From assembly GCA_963920765.1 (NCBI GenBank), contig OY987250.1:11710409-11774408 (forward strand): DNA of 64,000 nucleotides, read 5' to 3'. Numbering within the stretch: position 1 is the stretch's first letter; each line of letters starts with the position of its first letter. The position numbers and the translations under genes were made by a program. The notes beneath the pieces are model-generated. The model did not search any database, had not been told where the DNA came from, and saw only the letters and a list, made by a program, of their open reading frames with translations. Positions 11,068-22,921 of this stretch are shown here, one piece after another. The stretch comes from Ulota crispa. Its lineage: Eukaryota; Streptophyta; Bryopsida; Orthotrichales; Orthotrichaceae.

Positions 11068-14000
11068 CTTCTTTGCTCCACAAGTATAGCAAAAGTTAGC
11101 CCCACATCTGCAAACCAAAAAAAGCAATAACAAGATTACACGTTGTGCAAATAAAAATCAAAGTTTTATGAACATGAAATCGTTAAATGATAAGATAATA
11201 GTTCATGAAAACATTGTGGTTATTAGAAATGGTCAAATAATGTTTTGTATACTCATTTCCTTTAACTTGGTTGTTCTTGCCAAATATCAAAACACATTTC
11301 TCAACACATCTATTCACCACATAGTCAACTTTGATTTGTTGGCATATCATGCACACTTTCGTGAGCATTGTTCTCAACCTTTATCAAAATTATTTCAATT
11401 TTTGCTTAATTTGGTTGGAAGATGCATGAATAGATATGCACGTGTCACTATTTTATCCCTCATCTTTAGTGTGATATGTACTTAATACAAGTTAAAGTAT
11501 TTCATGTCCAATTTCTAATCTAAATCATAACTAGTTTTCTTTATTTTAAAAACATTTGTTTTACAATAATTTCCCATTCACTCGTTCAAACAATCCATGT
11601 TTAAGTTATTTTCATTTGTTGTTAGTGTTATAATCAACTATTTTGAATAGTGTACTATATGTGATGAGTTGTAGCTTGTGGTGGGCACATTTCACAACCT
11701 TATTACCCTTCAATTAGATGATAACATGTACCAACAACAAAACTTGAACATGCCATGTGCAATATTATTTAGAGATCATATCACTAGAAGAAAAACAAGG
11801 ATAAACGATTAGGTCAACAGAATTACCTTGCAACTGTACAACAACTTCACAACATTTGCACAACTACAATCTAGTCATGTAGTTGTTGTGCAGTTGTTTG
11901 TGTAATCGCAAGGCAATTCTAGTGACCTAGTCGTTGTGATTTGTGGAGTCGTTTATTTTTGTTTTTCTTCTAGTGTATTAACCCCCCTCTCATGTTCAAA
12001 TTACTTTAAGAGAAGATAACATGGTTTCTTTCCCACACACCTCATGTATACTCATGCTTTGTGCATGGGGTTCAATACAAACACTTTGTAAGTGAGAATT
12101 TGTATATTTTGTGTATGCATTTGAAATAAGGGATTAAATATGAGCTTATTGAGATCAAAGTACCTAACTCACCTATTCATGAAGAGAAAGAAAAGAAAAT
12201 TAAGGACAAAAGAAACAAAAATGCAATTTTGTGACTTTTGGTAGCACCACATTTTTCATTTAGATTATGGCATGCATGTACCTCAAAAGCAAATATCCCA
12301 AGAGGATGAGGACACCTTTGTGATACACTTATTGATGCAAACTTCCAAAGATGGTGCATATTTGAAAGCCTTTGCGAGAAATGTGCACACATGGTACATG
12401 GTTCTTGGGAACATGTACTTTGTGTGTACATTTTCATACATGGAATTTAATATGAGTAAGGTGGGTTATGAGTATAGTTAATTACAAACAAATTATGTGG
12501 TTGCAACCTTCAATGCGCTCCACCATTCGACGGCAATTTGCGCACTGTTGCCATTTCTCCTTCTTGGCAATGTTGTACAATTTTTGATCGTCGGAGAGAT
12601 TTGTGTTCATCTCATGTGCATTGTGCTCGCTGCACGTTTTGTTTGAATGCCAAGGGACATTGCACTTTTGACAAAAGCCTCGCTGACACATGTAACACTT
12701 CGTAAACAGATCCACCATGCCAATTTTTGATTTCTTCATGACTACTGAGCAGTCTCTATACGGGCAATATATTCTTCGCTCTATGGGAATTGCCGCCTCA
12801 GTGAGACGGGCAATGAGAGTGTCAAAGTGTGACACAGAGAGCAATTCTTTGCATTGCTTGATGTTGAAATAATAGCCGCAATTCATATCAGGGCATTTGA
12901 TCTTAAAGCTCCCACTCATGAGTTTTGCCTTTGTGTGAAGTTTGCAACATTCAAAGTAGTACTCGTGAGAACAACTTGTTAAGCAAAACATATACAAAGT
13001 TCTTTGGTTTACATATGATTAGAAAACCCTAACAAAGACAATTCTTGCTATTAATTATATGGATCCAAAACAATTTTTCCATATTGTTGTAGTATTAGAA
13101 ATAAGTTTATGTGAGATTCATATTATTCTTTTATATGGATACTTTGTGATTACAAGATATAATTTTTTTTACAATATCTTTAATACAATTTGTCACTATT
13201 TAAAAAAATGTGAAACCAAATTTTCATTATACACAACTTTGTTCCAATTAGTATTTGGATAGAATTGTCTTTCTTAGAGGTTTCATGACAATTTTTTGTT
13301 GTGCAGTTAAAATAGGATTTTGGGAAGTCTATGAAATTTCAATTGTTCTAAGAACATGTCCCAATCAAGGAGGATGACATTGAAATTTTCAAACGTATGA
13401 TTGTTGTACATATGTGATGAAAGGAATATTATTAGAACACTCCAATCCCATATTAAGACTATCCTTAAATAAATTCACAAAAACTCAATGTGAATTTACG
13501 AACCAACTAGGAATACAAGTTACTTTTATGTTTCTTTCAAAACATATTTTTTTAGCAACATTTTTAGAGAACCAACTCCTCTCAACTTAGAATTAATTGA
13601 TGAATGATCATCGTACACCAAAGTTCTCTAGGGATTGTCCTAATATAAATACCGAGAATTAAAAGTTCTAGTGTTAAGAGCATTAGGAACATAAGAATTC
13701 CTCTAGCAATTAATTTTCATGTTTCCAAATTTGTGTGAGAACTTACCATTTGTGCTGATGAAAAAAGATTGTGGCAGATTTTCCATGCATATGCTGCACT
13801 TTTTTTGATGGATTTTTGGCGTTTGCAAAAGGCCAAATAAACTCCAGAAATACGCATTCTTTTCAGTATTGGTCATTGAAACTTTGCAGCCATAGAATAT
13901 GGACACGCATTTCAAAAATATTTTCTTGAAATTTCTAAACAACTTTTTCAATTTGCAACATTGCTACATATTCATGGTACTGATTATTTCCACTTTATAC

Positions 14001-14501
14001 ACGGCTTTTAAGTATTATGTTGATTATCAATTCAAATTTTAAGATGTGATGCTTTTCATTACAAGTACATTTGATTACTTGTTCTAGATTCTTTCAATTA
14101 GGTGCCTAGAGAAGCAAAAGGTATCTTGAACTTTCACATTTTGTAAACAAAAATTAACGTTCATCTTAGGTCTGCCAAAAAAAAGGGTATTTTTAGTATA
14201 AACACTTGCTCAAAAAGGTTCCAATTTCACTACTAAAGAGAAAGTAAGCATTACACGGCAACCAAGATGGTATATGATTGTTGGTAGTACCTAGAGTAGA
14301 TGTCTTGCGGTGGCTAGTTGAGGACAAGGAAGAGGCTTGATGTGAGGAAGTTGAGCTGAATTCTTGTTCAAGATCTTGCAAAGAATTGAGTTTTTGAGAA
14401 GAATCAAGCTTCGGTTTGTGAAACTCCACTTGCAAAGCTAAAGCTTTGTCCTTGGCTTTGTCACTCTTCTTCATTTGGGATGACTTTGACTTTTTATCCA
14501 T
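11068..14501 (-). pseudogene. RBR (RING1-IBR-RING2) E3 ubiquitin ligase, multi-exon, probably decaying
   Basis: RBR ligases accept ubiquitin on a RING2 cysteine and pass it to substrates. Minus-strand pieces in order: a Lys/Ser-rich possible first exon (14501-14291, donor G|GTACT); an exon with the RING1 start KKCSICMENL, ending at donor ATG|GTAAGT (13747); a long exon from about 12990 to 12486 with the rest of RING1, the IBR (YCPYRDCS, CQKCNVPWH) and RING2 start (CANCRRMVERIEGCNHIIC); and a 40-bp exon (11107-11068) giving CGANFCYTCGAKK. The last splice is exact: TT|A restores the RING2 frame. Signs of decay are a Tyr where RING1 needs a Cys (CSHEYY) and no canonical splice phase joining the RING1 exons. 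The RING2 catalytic Cys in CYTCG is present. The 3' end was not found. It could still be a live gene with an unrecognised small exon. Confidence 0.65.
11782..11975. mobile_element. 194-bp CACTA-type MITE in an RBR intron
   Basis: Both ends read CACTAGAAGAAAAACA inward, and the 3-bp flank TAT is duplicated (11779-11781 and 11976-11978). These are hallmarks of En/Spm (CACTA) elements. Most of the element folds on itself (AGGTCA, CAGAATTACCTTGC and their inverted partners). It is far too short for a transposase, so it is non-autonomous. Confidence 0.85.
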
Positions 14502-14799
14502 TATCTTGGCCTAAAGCCAAGCACCAAAAACTTTTGTATACTTGGAATATTTCTATGCAGCAAGTGATTTCATGGAGAAAGGAATGTCACAATTAATGCA
14601 ACATCCCCAAGGCTCTCAAGGTCTACACTACTATTTTGATTGTATACAAAACTAACAAAGCAAGTTTATACTCTAGTTGTGTTGTGTTGTAAATCAATGT
14701 ACATACTAAAAATATAGTTAAAGTTGCATTAATATAATATAATAAAATATTAGATATAAATAGAAGAAAATAAAATAAAAATTTACATCTATATATATA

Positions 14800-15510
14800 C
14801 TAGTATACGCACTTGTTGTACCAACGAGTGCAATAGCAATCTTATCACAAATGTGGCCAATTAAGAAAAAATGCAATCTAATTAACTTACAAATGCTAGC
14901 AACTTGATTCATTTATAACTTTTGTACTTTAGTTTTGTCCAAATTCTATACTTTGGTTAAACTTATAGTCTACCCATTGTACCAATAGGTCGATAGGGTG
15001 ATGCATCAATTCTATGCCACATCATCCCAATCCCTGTGCCCCCTATCCCTGTGCCCCCTATCCCCGTGCCCCCTATCCCTGTGCCCCCTATCCCCGTGCC
15101 CCCTATCCCTGTGCCCCCTATCCTCGTGCCCCCTATCCCTGTGCCCCCTATCCCTGTGCCCCCTATTCCTGTGCCCCCTATCCCTGTGCCCCATATCCCT
15201 ATGCCCCCTATTCCTGTGCCCCCTATCCCTGTGCCCCCTATCCCCGTGCCCCCTATCCCTGTGCCCCATATCCCTGTGCCCCATATCCCCGTGCCCCTAT
15301 TCCTGTGCCCCCTATCCCCGTGCCCCCTATCCCTGTGCCCCCTATCCCCGTGCCCCCTATTCCTGTGCTCCCCTATCCCCATGCCTTCTATCCTTAAGCC
15401 CCCAAATTTTACTTTATTCCATTTATAAATTTAGTTAAATTTATACTCTACTCTATTTTACTTTATATCCAGTAGGGGGCTTTTTTATATACATGATGAT
15501 GATGATGAGA
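14800..15510 (-). mobile_element. Non-autonomous Helitron-like element carrying a minisatellite
   Basis: Read on the minus strand, the 3' end has a hairpin (CACTCGTTG-GTA-CAACAAGTG), then eight bases, then CTAG followed by T. The proposed 5' end is TCTCATCATC preceded by A. Insertion between A and T, a 5' TC, and a hairpin before CTRR are the Helitron signature. The 3' subterminal region matches that of the element ending at 19785 on the plus strand (GTTGCTAGC, ATTGCTATTGCA). The 15-bp minisatellite lies inside it. There is no Rep/helicase coding. The 3' end is well supported, the 5' end less so. Confidence 0.65.
15017..15405. repeat. 15-bp minisatellite, about 26 copies
   Basis: The unit CCCTGTGCCCCCTAT is repeated head to tail with C/T variants (CCCCGTGCCCCCTAT) and one short unit near 15292. 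Because 15 is a multiple of three, long Pro-rich frames stay open on both strands. None has a start context, a domain or an intron pattern, so none is called as a gene. Confidence 0.95.
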
Positions 15511-15710
15511 TATAAAAAAATGTTGTATTCTATTCTTGGTTGTATTGGCTATTTATCGAAATAGTTGTATTCTATTTTTTATAACAATAAAAGAATCCCA
15601 TTTTGGATGAAAATGAGAGAGTTTGAGTGCAACTATGAGTTGCATTCCATGCAATTCTATGCATGTAAGGTTAGAGGTTCTAATTCCGATCAAGCCCTAA
15701 TTCTGATGAG

Positions 15711-15845
15711 TTCTAGAAACACCTGACATTTTACAAGAAATATCTATGACTATCATTGATGAGTTAGATAGGCTTAGCATATAGCCTACCTAACTCATCA
15801 ATGATAGTCATAGATATTTCTTGTAAAATGTCAGGTGTTTCTAGA
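15711..15845. repeat. Near-perfect 60-bp-arm hairpin
   Basis: TCTAGAAACACCTGACATTT and the following sequence is matched almost base for base by its inverted copy, with a loop of about 13 bases near 15775-15787. Weaker pairing continues outward (AATTCCGATC / GATTGGAATT). It could be a young MITE or a hairpin RNA precursor. Arm identity is much higher than in the other hairpins of this window. Confidence 0.8.
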
Positions 15846-16129
15846 GCTGATTGGAATTAAAGCCTGATTGAAATTAAAACCTTTGACCTTAGCAGTAAAT
15901 AGTAGTAAGTTTAACAAGTTGCACCTTTCACATTCTTTTAAGGCAATAAAAGCGAGTTGCTCCATGATTCATCACTAGTAGAAAACTCCTTCCAAAACAA
16001 CAGAAAACCAACAGTTTCTTGTTGATTTGGGCACTTGCCCACGCTAATTGACTAATTTAACAAAATTCTGTAAAAAACTATATACGTTCTGTTGATTTGG
16101 ACACCATTATCTAAATCAACACAAAATTT

Positions 16130-17165
16130 TGGAATCTTTTGAAGATCTTTTGGGAATTTTTTGTGAATCTTTAAGAATCTTCAAGAATCTTTTGGGAATC
16201 ATTGAGAATCTTTTTAGAATTTTTAAGAATATTTAAGAATCTTTTTGAGATTTTAGAATCTTTGAGAATCTTTTAGGAATCTTCATGAATCTTTGGAAAT
16301 CTTTTGGAATCTTTTTAAGTTTTTTTGGAATGTTTGAGAATCTTTGAGAATCTTTCAAGAATCTTTGAGAATCTTTTGAAATCTTTGAGAATCTTTTCAA
16401 GTTTTTTTGGATTTTTTAAGAGTGTTTGAGAACAATTGAGAATCTTTGAGAATCTTTGAGAATCTTTTTGGAATCTTTGAGAATCTTTTGGAATCTTTTG
16501 AAATCTTCTCAAGTTTTTTTGGAATCTTTGAGAATGTTTGAGAACAACTGAGAATCTTTGAGAATCTTTGAGAATCTTTGAGAATCTTTGAGAATCTTTG
16601 AGAATCTTTGAGAATCTTTTGGAATTTTTGGGAATCTTTTCAAGTTTTTTTGGAATCTTCAAGAATGTTTGAGAATGTTTGAGAATCTTTGAGAATCTTT
16701 TGGAATCTTTGGAAATCTTTTCAAGTTTTTTTGGACTCTTTGAGAATGTTTGAAAACAATTGAGAATCTTTGAGAATCTTTGAGAATCTTTGAGAATCTT
16801 TGAGAATCTTTGAGAATCTTTGAGAATCTTTTGGAATTTTTGGGAATCTTTTCAAGTTTTTTTGGAATCTTTGAGAATGTTTGAGAACAATTGAAAATCT
16901 TTGAGAATCTTTTAGGAATCTTTGAGAATCATTTGGAATCTTTGGGAATCTTTTCAAGTATTTTGGAATCTTTGGGAATCTTTTCAAGTATTTTGGAATC
17001 TTTGAGAATGTTTGAGAACAATTGAGGATCTTTGAGAATCTTTGGGAATCTTTTGAGAATCTTTTTTGAAATTCAAAAAATCTTTGAAAATCTCTAAGAA
17101 TTTTCAAGAACCTTTTTGGAATCTTTGAGAGTCTTTTTAAAATCTTTATTGAATTTGTTAAAGTA
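16130..17165. repeat. 10-bp minisatellite with higher-order structure inside the CACTA element
   Basis: The base unit is GAATCTTTGA, with variants ending TTTTG or TTTGG. It is organised in larger units of roughly 80-130 bp bounded by TTTTCAAGTTTTTTTGG (near 16320, 16394, 16511, 16639, 16720 and 16852) and by GAATGTTTGAGAACAATTGAG. The open frames on the minus strand are products of the array, not genes. Confidence 0.9.
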
Positions 17166-18002
17166 CTTCAAAATACTTATAGAAATAGAATCTCTTAGAC
17201 TGAATTAGAGTCCTTTAGGAATCTTTTTGTAAATCATCAAAATACTTTCAAAAAAACTATCACAATAGTTTAGGTTTGTTTTTGAAATCTTTCTAAAACC
17301 TTTTTGGACCTCATTAAATTTTTTTGAAGTTTTCATAAATAAAAGAAGTTTTCAAAAAAAAAGAATCTTTTAGAAGTTTGAGTGTACATTGACTGGTTTT
17401 ATTTTCTTTACTTTTCACAATTTGGTAAGATTTAAACTTAGCAGCCTTTAAAGTCAAGTAAAAACATGACCATAATAACAAAAAACTCAACAAATTTTTG
17501 TTGATCTAGATACTTTTGGACACAACTTTACTAATTCAACAAAATTTTATATAAAAAGTACAACATTTTGCTGTTTTAAATACCAAAATTTCTTTACAAA
17601 CAAATATAAATGATGCTCCTCAATTCTTTGAAGAAATCATAAATGTCCTTCAAGGATTAAAAGTACCAAAAATATCTTTGTGTTACATGATAACTAAGTG
17701 TATAGTTTAATGCAAATTCTTACAAAAAACCAAAGGTGATATTTACATTTCAAATAACACAAGGATATATTTAACATTTCAAAAATAGAAGAGTTTTTTA
17801 TTAATTTTCCAAAATAATATGAGTATAATTGATATTCCTACAAAAAATTAGGACTATTTTTTATGTTTCACATATTTTCGGCGTAAACTTGATATTTTGA
17901 AAGACTTAAAGGGTATTTTTAGTAATTTTCCTTTTGTTACTAACCAAATGAATTAAAAAAAAACAATCTTATAAAATATTTTTATAAGCTTTAAAAGATG
18001 GG

Positions 18003-18415
18003 AATTGATATGTGTACCACACTCTTCCAATTACTATACCACACCACAAGGTAAAATTTTGATTTCTACCATCAAAAAGCTGAATTTGAGAATTTTGAAT
18101 TCAGATTTGGACTTAGAGACCATGGTATTGTTTAGAACCATAAAAAAAGTTGCAATTCAATAACACCCAATGAAAAAGTTTAGTTAGGGAGAAAATTGTT
18201 AATTTTACTTTTGTTTGTAAAAAAAGATAAGCTCCCCCCCATTGGGTGTTGTTGAATTGCAACTTTTTTTATGGTCCTAGACAATACCATGGTCTCTAAG
18301 TCCAAATTTGAATTCAAAATTCTCAAACTCAAATTCTTGATGGTAGAAATCTAAAATTTACCCCAAGGGTGTGGTACAGTAGTTCAAAGGGTGTGGTTCA
18401 CATATTAATGCCCTT
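18003..18415. mobile_element. Foldback MITE nested in the CACTA element
   Basis: The left half (TTTCTACCATCAAAAAGCTG, GGACTTAGAGACCATGGTAT, AGTTGCAATTCAATAACACC) is matched by its inverted copy on the right. The centre is AT-rich. A related copy lies at 23155-23658, showing a dispersed family. Confidence 0.8.
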
Positions 18416-19481
18416 ACAAAATATCCAAAACTATTCAAAAGTCAATAGAATTTTGATTTTATAATTGCAAGGATTTAATTTTGTAACTTTTCACGACTTC
18501 ATGTTATTTGAAGCTATCAAACTATGGAGGCTATTTTAACAAAATAAGGTTCTTTTTACAAAAAAACTAGCACTAAATAATATTTATTAATGAATCCAAC
18601 CTTTGCCTACAACAATCCTTATGAGATTTGTGAATTCCAAAAAAAATTTATAAACAAAATCAAAAGGATGGAAATAAACAATTTATTTAAAATTTCTAAA
18701 CACCTTCTCTGATTTTAGCTCATAACTTTTGATAAAAATAATGAAATCCAAAAAAAACTATTGGAGGTGAAAGTAACATACATTTACCAACTTTTTTTAG
18801 TTCTAAGTTTTTTGAAAAAAAGTCCTTTAATGGGCGGAAATAGCCTCCAAAGTCTACTAGATTACTAAAGACATGAACATTTAATGTACAAATAGAATTA
18901 AGATACTAATGCATACGTGTGCATTTGCACATTCTCTAGTGGTTTTGAGAATGTGCTAAGGTTGTGGAGTGTGAGAGAAGAGGTGGAGGGTTCAAACCCC
19001 GCTGTCGGCAGCTGCCCGGGAGTTCGGGCAGTTGCCCAAAAAGTTCGGGCAGCTGCCCATCCCTCTAAAAAGTTCACATTTTCGTAAAATAATAACAAAT
19101 TCTATGAAAAAAAATTTAAAAATGAAAAGAAATAGAATTGAACAACATAAAATACATAGTAGAAATCAACAACAAATTAACAAAAAACTGTAAGTAATCA
19201 ACAAAAAATCAACAGAAAAGTACCCAAATCAACTTGACCAAATTCACAGAAAAAATCAACAGTTTTTGGTTGAAATTCTGTTGATTTTGTGCTGAATTTT
19301 CTACTAGTGCATGTGGTTGTTAATAATAAAGTATAACATGTCATTGGAAGTGACACCACAACACTTTCTTCTCTCAACCAATTAGATTGAGCCGTTTCAT
19401 TGAAAGTTAACAACAAGTTACTGGAGGTTGCACCCCAACACTCTCTCACCCAATCAAAATGAGTGAGTCAAAAGGTTGTAT

Positions 19482-19785
19482 TCTCTTTTATATAGATTAG
19501 ATTTTGCTTTCTGGAAGGTATGAACTCTTCCATGCATATATAGGAGTTTGCGTCACCCAACAATGTGCACATTCTTCTAGCAGAGGGACCAACACAGGAG
19601 AGAGGGATACATGCATAATGTGGTTTATGGTGAGGCTCTACTTTGAATTAGATTGCTAGCGTTTGTGGGTAAAACAATTTGAATTTTTAAATTGGCACAT
19701 TTTCTAATAAAATTGCTATTGCACAATTTTTATATTGCAAGGGTATTTTTGTTGCCTCCGTTGGTACAACGGGTACGTAAACTAG
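19482..19785 (+). mobile_element. Second Helitron-like element of the same family
   Basis: The 3' end has the hairpin CCGTTG-GTA-CAACGG, nine bases, then CTAG followed by T. The 100 bp before it (TTGCTAGCGTTTGTGG, AAATTGCTATTGCA) match the 3' part of the element at 14800-15510. A possible 5' end, TCTCTTTTATATAGATTAG at 19482, is preceded by T rather than A, so the 5' limit is uncertain. Confidence 0.55.
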
Positions 19786-21226
19786 TATAGATATAATTGA
19801 ATGCAGTCCAATTTTGTCTAAGGTTGTAGTCCTCCACTTGATTGACTGAAGACAAGTTTTGTGTAAAAGTAGAGTAAAGTACAAGTTTAATTGAAGTAAA
19901 ATTTGAATGTCCACTTAAAAATAGAGAAGAGTACAAGTTTAATTGAATTTTTTTTCTTCACCGTAGAAGGTGGAGGATGCATGGGCATGGTGGAGGATGC
20001 ATGGGCATGGTGGAGGATGCATGGGCATGGTGGAGGATGCATAACGAGTGGTGGGGGACGCATAATGGGTGGCGGGGATGCTTGGAGGGCACAACCTGTC
20101 AATACAACGGATAAAAAAGACTTGCTTAAAGATAACAAAAAACAAAAGAATAGAAGTAAAACATAAGTTCATAAGGAGAGAGGAAAGTGTTTAGATTGCC
20201 TTGAATTTAGGATATTATGATTATGTGAGTTGTTATGAAATCATGATAATGAATAAAATATATATGTGTGTTGAAAGAGTATATCTATGTGTAATTTTTT
20301 TATTTTTTAATCTTTTATTTATTAGTACACCCATTATTCTTGACCAATCTTTTTGCAAAAAGACTTTGTGTTTTCAGACACAATTTTTTTGCTACAAAAT
20401 GATTCAAAAGAACAAATGACAAGCAATACATTGTTAGACGGCAAGCTTGGCAAGACCATTGTAGTCAAAACACAATCAACTCTTTACACACAATCCACTC
20501 ACAGTTGCAAATTGTTGAGGATGCATTTGTAAGTAGATCAACATGCACTTGTAGAGTGTAGACAAAGAATCAAGCAAAAACGAGATAATTTCTTCCAACT
20601 AAACAAGATTCTCACCAATTTTCCTCAAAAATAAAAAAATGACTTCCACGTTTGTACTTCCGTTCAGGCAGTAAGCCTGCAGCTTAAACCCTAAATTTAC
20701 TTTCAAACCAATTACACTAAAGTAGGACCACCCATTCCCAATTAGGGATCCAAACCCAACCTGTAGGATATGTTATTTCCAACCAGCCTATTTCCAAGCC
20801 TTGGAATGTGTATTTTTTCCCTTTTCAAGACTAAAACTAATGAGGTCATAACATGTGTCCCGAAAAAAAAGTAGGAAGAAGTGAGCAAGAAGTAGTTTGG
20901 CTATGATCAAGATTAGAAGAGTTTAGTGATTGTCTATGGGTTCAAAACACTTTATGCACTCCAAAATTTGTATACAATATAATTTTGCATGAAAATTCCA
21001 AGAAAGTTGTGTCTCAATATTTTGTATGAAACCATCAAAGAAAAATTTGTGCTGCATTGTTGTTCTAATGTGCTATCTTGCACAAGTTGAAATGATCTGG
21101 ATTTGGGAATGAGTGGTCCTACCTTAGCACATTCAATGGGCTCCAGAACTCTCACAAACAAAATATGGACAATTGCTTTGGGATGGCATTGTCTACGAGG
21201 TTGTTTCATGCACGTCTGTAGTCTAC
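19786..21226. other. AT-rich intergenic DNA with a short 20-bp tandem repeat
   Basis: A unit TGGAGGATGCATGGGCATGG is repeated about 3.5 times at 19971-20040 and continues in degenerate form to about 20090. Otherwise no gene, RNA gene or element end was recognised. Confidence 0.6.
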
Positions 21227-21415
21227 TAGTCTTCCTTAGAAAAGAGATTTGCTTGAAATTGCACTAAATTGCACGGGCGTTTCTGGCCGCTACTATTTAA
21301 AAGATTCAAGCTCCCGCATTGAGCAAAGATTAGTGATTTCATAGGTGAATTCCATAATTAGCTCAAGTGACTAAAACACTACTAATCAAACGGAAAAACT
21401 CAAGTTTAACCACTA

Positions 21416-21655
21416 CAATAGAACTTTTGTAAGCTAATATCCTCTAAACTAATATTTTTTGTAAACTAATGTATAACACAAATCTCAATGTCAGACCATA
21501 CATTAGTCATAATCCAAAATAATTAATTCAATAGTAGTAATGCTCCTTGGTGCTATCTTGGCACTAGCCTCAAGGTCACTTCATTTACACTTCTACAAAC
21601 TTAACTAATTTATTTCTTGGAGTCCCAACCATATCAGTTTAAAAAAGTTCTATTA
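21416..21655. mobile_element. 240-bp TA-flanked MITE
   Basis: The ends are inverted (CAATAGAACTTTTGTAAG and TAATAGAACTTTTTTAA) and TA flanks both sides. A close relative of the whole element sits at 24206-24462. Copy B lacks it here but holds a different MITE at the same TA. Confidence 0.8.
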
Positions 21656-22323
21656 TAGTATTATAATTTTTGTAGCAAAAATAAAATATTGATAGGCATT
21701 TTGCTACAGTTAATCACAATTGTGTAAACACATGTGAATGTTCTCAGAGGTTTGGCAGGTAAGCTTACCTACAGTCATCACATTCTGCCCTCAGTTCTCT
21801 ACAGTGCAAACCAATATTTTTTTTGAGGCAATTTAAGGCCCCATTGCCTCAAATAAAAAAGGGTCAGTTTCAAGCCTATAGAAAAAAAAGGGGGATTTTT
21901 TTTCAAAAAATGCTAGATTGCAATAATGAAAATTGTATTGCGGTCCAGGCTTCCATAAAATTCTTGTCAAATTGAAAACTAATGCCATCACTTTACAATT
22001 ATTTGAGGTATTACCTAATCCAATTCCATGCAATAATTAAGTAATGCCAATGGTTATTTGGATATTTTCAAAAAAATGTCAATGAAATTTTTTTGCCAAC
22101 AAAAAAAACCCATGATGTTGCAAAAATCCATGCATAGGGGCCACCTTCAACTATAACCAAAAATAGGATGCCGAGTCTGCAAGCTACAAACCATTTTCAA
22201 AGAATGCCACACAAGCATTGATTGGAAAACCAAAAAAAAAAACCTTGATGCAAACTGTGTGTGCATATTTTTGCCTTAAATGCAGGAGCCACCAATGCTA
22301 GGGTAGAACCGGTTACCAATACA

Positions 22324-22655
22324 GGGGTGCTTGGTTAGCATCAACCTTTGTAAAAGCAACAATTGGATAAGGTCACAACCCCACTCCCCTTATGTTCAAA
22401 AACATGTATTATGAGCTTGGTTAAGATCAAGTGCTTGCATAGGGTCAACGTTTTCTTTTCATCAATTCCCATTTTGATTTTTTAGTTTGAAAGGTGTTTG
22501 GTTAGTGTACCAATAACATAGGTGGGAAAGCACCTCCCAAGTTGCAACCTCTAGAACTAGGGAAAGTAACACAAATGGAGGGTTTGTTTATGATCAATGC
22601 TTGGATAAGGTCAACACTTTCTACAAGCCCAAAGTGTTGACACTAACCAAGCACC
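22324..22655. mobile_element. 332-bp MITE with GGTGCTTGGTTAG ends, absent from copy B
   Basis: GGGGTGCTTGGTTAGCATC at the left is matched inverted at the right (GACACTAACCAAGCACC). Copy B reads straight through the site (near 55003, CCAATACAAAAGTCAGC). Flanks CCAATACA and ATTGTACA may be a decayed 8-bp target duplication. The TIR resembles Tourist-type GGGGTGTTTGGTT, which would predict a 3-bp duplication instead, so the superfamily is unresolved. Confidence 0.7.
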
Positions 22656-22921
22656 ATTGTACAAAGTCAGCCGGTTGAAATGGCAAACAAAAATGAGTTT
22701 GAAATCCAAAACTACTTGGAAATTTTTTGATGGAAATTGAAACTAACTTACCTAGAAACAAATTCAATGATATGTAGTATGAATGAATGACTACATACTT
22801 TTTAGATTCATTGAGAATTTCATGTGTCGGGGCACAATAATCATTTTTCCACAGATTAGTGCATCGATGTCATCTAGAGTGTAACTTAGCTCACAACCAT
22901 GGACCTTCAACAATTCTTTAA

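Larger units (their letters stand above)
15973..19309. mobile_element. 3.3-kb non-autonomous CACTA (En/Spm) element
   Basis: The left end reads CACTAGTAGAAAACTCC and the right end inverts to CACTAGTAGAAAATTCAG. The 3-bp flank CAT is duplicated (15970-15972 and 19310-19312). Subterminal sequences repeat a CAACAGAAAA / TTCTGTTGATTTGG motif at both ends, as usual for CACTA transposase-binding regions. No TNPA- or TNPD-like coding is present; the interior is a nested minisatellite, AT-rich filler and a foldback MITE. It would need a transposase from elsewhere. Confidence 0.9.

Noticed and set aside
15012..15438. Long Pro-rich or Gly/Arg-rich open frames on both strands
   Set aside because: All arise from a 15-bp tandem repeat whose length is a multiple of three; there is no domain, no initiation context and no splice pattern.
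16315..17107. Lys/Ser/Phe-rich minus-strand frames (MKIPKKLEKIPKNS type)
   Set aside because: They are translations of the GAATCTTTGA minisatellite inside the CACTA element.
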